A DNA stretch of 64,000 nt from Eubacteriaceae bacterium. GTDB taxonomy: Bacteria > Bacillota > Clostridia > Oscillospirales > Acutalibacteraceae. Below, one piece after another: positions 61,312 to 64,000 of this stretch (its first letter is position 1; every line of letters begins with the position of its first letter). Where the stretch lies: assembly GCA_021770095.1 (NCBI GenBank), contig JAETRQ010000004.1, forward strand, positions 94,998 to 158,997, given 5' to 3'. The translations under genes were made by a program, and so were the position numbers. The notes beneath the pieces were generated by a model. It had not been told where the DNA came from. It worked only from the letters and a program-made list of their open reading frames with translations, and did no database searches.

Positions 61312-62166
61312 TCATTTTCTTATATAAAATATAGCCAAAGTCTTTGGTCCGCAGTGTGATGAAATCGTACATCCGGCATCAGCAGTAATGACTTGGTCAA
61401 ATTTATTTTTACCTTCAATTACACCTTTTGCAAAACTGATTATTTCCGGACTGACACCGCCGCTGTTTGCAATAACAATTCTTGACGGGTCAATTTTATT
61501 AACATCACGCAGGCAGTCATTGATATATTGCTTATAAACAATATCCATTTTTCCGCGGTATTTTTTGGCAACATCAAGAGTTCCTTCTTTGTTGTCCACC
61601 GCTATGCTCGGCTTTATACCAAGAACATTTGCACTGAACTTTACAATTCCTGAACATCTGCCGCCTTTGTGAAGATATTCAAGATTATCAAGAACAAAAG
61701 TAGTGCTGACTTTTGGAACAAGAGAATTGACTCTGTTCGCAATTCTTTTTGCATCAAATCCCTTTTGCCTGAAATCACAGGCTTTTAAAACCAAAAGTCC
61801 CATTGCCATACAAAGACTTTTTGAATCCACACAATATACATTATCAAAATCTGCCGCTGCAATGCAGGCGTTTTGATAAGTGGACGATATAGCAGATGAC
61901 AGTCCGATGTGAACAACAGAACAACCTTCGTTTGTCAGTCTTTCAAAAAGGTCATGATACTGCGATGGAGGAACAGCTGCTGTTTTCGGCAGTACACCTG
62001 TTTTTGCAACATAGTCATAAATATCATTTGGGAATACGTCCACTCCATCCTGAAAGGAAGATTCACCCAAAAGAATGGATAACGGTGTAATAATAATATT
62101 ATTTTTCTCTATAAGATATTGTGGCAAATCACAGGTTGAATCTGCTGTTATCACAACATTCTTCAT
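61312..62166 (-). CDS. DegV-family fatty-acid-binding protein
   Basis: VVITADSTCDLPQYLIEKNNI, TAAVPPSQYHDLFE, HIGLSSAISSTYQNA. Confidence 0.92.
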   Translation of the reverse strand: MKNVVITADSTCDLPQYLIEKNNIIITPLSILLGESSFQDGVDVFPNDIYDYVAKTGVLPKTAAVPPSQYHDLFERLTNEGCSVVHIGLSSAISSTYQNACIAAADFDNVYCVDSKSLCMAMGLLVLKACDFRQKGFDAKRIANRVNSLVPKVSTTFVLDNLEYLHKGGRCSGIVKFSANVLGIKPSIAVDNKEGTLDVAKKYRGKMDIVYKQYINDCLRDVNKIDPSRIVIANSGGVSPEIISFAKGVIEGKNKFDQVITADAGCTISSHCGPKTLAIFYIRK

Positions 62167-62235
62167 TTTCTTGCCTCCGTTTATAAATCTACTATAGTAT
62201 GCCGTAATACGCTCCATTTTAAAACGAATACGTAA

Positions 62236-63537
62236 TTAAACACCAAAATTGATTTTTATATTACTGAGTTCATCCTTGTCATATGTCCGGTCAAACACAA
62301 TAACCAAAGTACTTCTGCCGTCAATTTCCTTAATAACAGCGGTATATGCAATATCAACTTCATTATTTTTACCAACATTCTGAATAACAGAAAATTTACC
62401 GCTTTCAACCATATGCGGAGAAAAATTATAATCCGGTTTAGCCGTTATTGTAATACCATTCTGTGTAAACCGTATGCTGTCAACGCATTTGATTTTACTT
62501 GGCATATCGCCAAACTGACGATTCACCGTACCATTAATATCGGTCAGGGAAAATTCATTTTCAATCCAGTCAATATCCGTTTCTTTAAAGCCTGACTGGG
62601 AACTGGAGTTGTTAATCACACAGGACCACTTGTTTTTTGCAGTATCTCTTGGGTCATTGACTTTGTAATATTCAGATGGTTTGAATAAAATCGTTTTCGG
62701 CACAACAGAAAATTTGCCGTCAATCAGGTCTATATCACAATGAATATCACCGATATACTGTGTTGCGCCTGTTCCTTCATAAGAGATAAGAACCTGAATA
62801 TCAAGCGTAATATTGCCGTCTTTATCCATCTTATAAATACCGGCACCGCGTTTCCAGCGATCTAAAGTATAATATTCATTATTTGAATTTGTAAGCGCTT
62901 TGGCATAACCAACATGCTTGCCGAGGGAAATACCTGTTTTTTCATCATATGCAATTTTCTTATCAACATCATCCATTGCAAACTGAAGAATTTTTTTGCA
63001 GTTTTTCAACTGTGTCATCTCACAGTTAATGGACTGTTCAAATACGGTTCTCCATGTATCATTATTTGCAATTTTAACATCAAATTCCTTTTTACCGTCT
63101 GATCTTGTAACAGGTTTGAACATCATAACGGTATAAACATATTCCCAATTATTGTTATATGTTTCAACAGCAGTGTAAATCATTCTGAAAAGAAGTTCTT
63201 TCTGTCCGTCGCCGTCAATATCCACACTGCACACGGTCGGTTCTTCAACCCCAACATACCAATCAAAATTCTCAAGTTCAAACTTATGCTCACCATGTAT
63301 AAAGGTCAATATTTTCCCATCAAAATAAACCTGATATTCTTTATCATCCGTTTCAACAAGCAGAACATTTTCCCTTGGTTTCTCTGTTGTTGTCTCCTGA
63401 TTTGTTGCCTGCGTAACAACTTCGTTCGGAACAACAGAAATATCATTATTCACTTTATTTTTTTTATATTGCATTGATACAACAAAAACTACAATTACAA
63501 TCAGTAAAACTGCAATTATCGGAATAGATTTTTTCAT
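62236..63537 (-). CDS. Membrane-anchored extracytoplasmic protein of unknown function
   Basis: N-terminal TM; VDIDGDGQKELLFRM FG-GAP/VCBS-like motif. Confidence 0.55.
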   Translation of the reverse strand: MKKSIPIIAVLLIVIVVFVVSMQYKKNKVNNDISVVPNEVVTQATNQETTTEKPRENVLLVETDDKEYQVYFDGKILTFIHGEHKFELENFDWYVGVEEPTVCSVDIDGDGQKELLFRMIYTAVETYNNNWEYVYTVMMFKPVTRSDGKKEFDVKIANNDTWRTVFEQSINCEMTQLKNCKKILQFAMDDVDKKIAYDEKTGISLGKHVGYAKALTNSNNEYYTLDRWKRGAGIYKMDKDGNITLDIQVLISYEGTGATQYIGDIHCDIDLIDGKFSVVPKTILFKPSEYYKVNDPRDTAKNKWSCVINNSSSQSGFKETDIDWIENEFSLTDINGTVNRQFGDMPSKIKCVDSIRFTQNGITITAKPDYNFSPHMVESGKFSVIQNVGKNNEVDIAYTAVIKEIDGRSTLVIVFDRTYDKDELSNIKINFGV

Positions 63538-63555
63538 ATTGCTCCTTCCAAAATA

Positions 63556-64000
63556 TCATTTGTTATATACATCATTAAAATTAAACGGAACTTTTTCACT
63601 ATTCACAATATGATAACACTGCGTTGCCAATGAGAAAATCGGCTTGTCATGCGTTAAAGAATCAGAATAAACATTGATAACTTCAATCTCTTCTTTTGGA
63701 AATTCTTTATAAAGCCTTTTTACTTTTTCCTCATCGCGGCAATTTTCACCGATTATCATTCCTGTTTTTCTGCTGTGGCGGGTACAAATCAAAGTCTCAA
63801 AACCCAGACGCTTTTGTATCTCTTCTAGCAGAAAATCCGGTGAGGCACTGATGACGACCGAATATCGTTCTCTGTCATAAAACCATTTATGAACCCGATT
63901 ATCATACTTATCCCAAAAACCTTTAACCGCTTTTTCAAGCGGAATGAACGGCACAAACAAAAAACATATTTTTTTAAACCCTGTAAAACTGATAATATGA
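63556..64000 (-). CDS. HAD-like phosphatase, truncated by window end
   Basis: Open frame past the listed start to 64000 (...VLQGLKKICFLFVPFIPLEKAVKGFW); SVVISASPDFLLEEIQKRLGFETLICT, NVYSDSLTHDKPIFSLA. Confidence 0.75.
   Translation of the reverse strand, partial: HIISFTGFKKICFLFVPFIPLEKAVKGFWDKYDNRVHKWFYDRERYSVVISASPDFLLEEIQKRLGFETLICTRHSRKTGMIIGENCRDEEKVKRLYKEFPKEEIEVINVYSDSLTHDKPIFSLATQCYHIVNSEKVPFNFNDVYNK

Noticed and set aside
1-64000. CRISPR arrays, tRNA or rRNA genes
   Set aside because: No regularly spaced repeats and no recognisable tRNA/rRNA signatures on reading both strands.

Overview
64 kb window from a low-GC Firmicutes chromosome; a gut Oscillospiraceae/Ruminococcus-like origin is inferred from gene style only. 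Left part: a secreted-protein operon (RHS/YD-repeat protein, subtilase with BspA-like LRRs, short peptide, lipoprotein) next to a divergent agr-type quorum-sensing locus. The agrD cyclic-lactone peptide gene is missing from the supplied ORF track. A small mobile remnant follows (sigma-70 region 4, PemK/MazF, serine recombinase). Middle: housekeeping genes (rlmA-like, exoA, AICAR transformylase, two ATP-grasp genes, rubrerythrin, guaA). Then a nested mobile region at about 29.9-52.7 kb. (i) An outer tyrosine-integrase/MobV mobilizable element carries a tightly packed six-gene defence operon (Dam with N-terminal HTH, small Cys protein, DpnII-like endonuclease, second methylase, SIR2, HerA). (ii) An IS3-family element sits in the outer element. 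(iii) A ~9.4 kb serine-recombinase element is inserted in the IS3 transposase gene and carries a complete PhoR-PhoB-PstBACS phosphate system with a candidate Pho box. The split IS3 gene and its 16-bp terminal inverted repeats define the inner insertion, and the rebuilt attP is symmetric. Right part: GuaAb-type GMP synthase, purA, a GH28 enzyme, SecB-like protein, YdcF-like protein, trmO, birA, degV and a HAD fragment. No rRNA, tRNA or CRISPR was recognised. All homology calls come from reading motifs; no searches were run.
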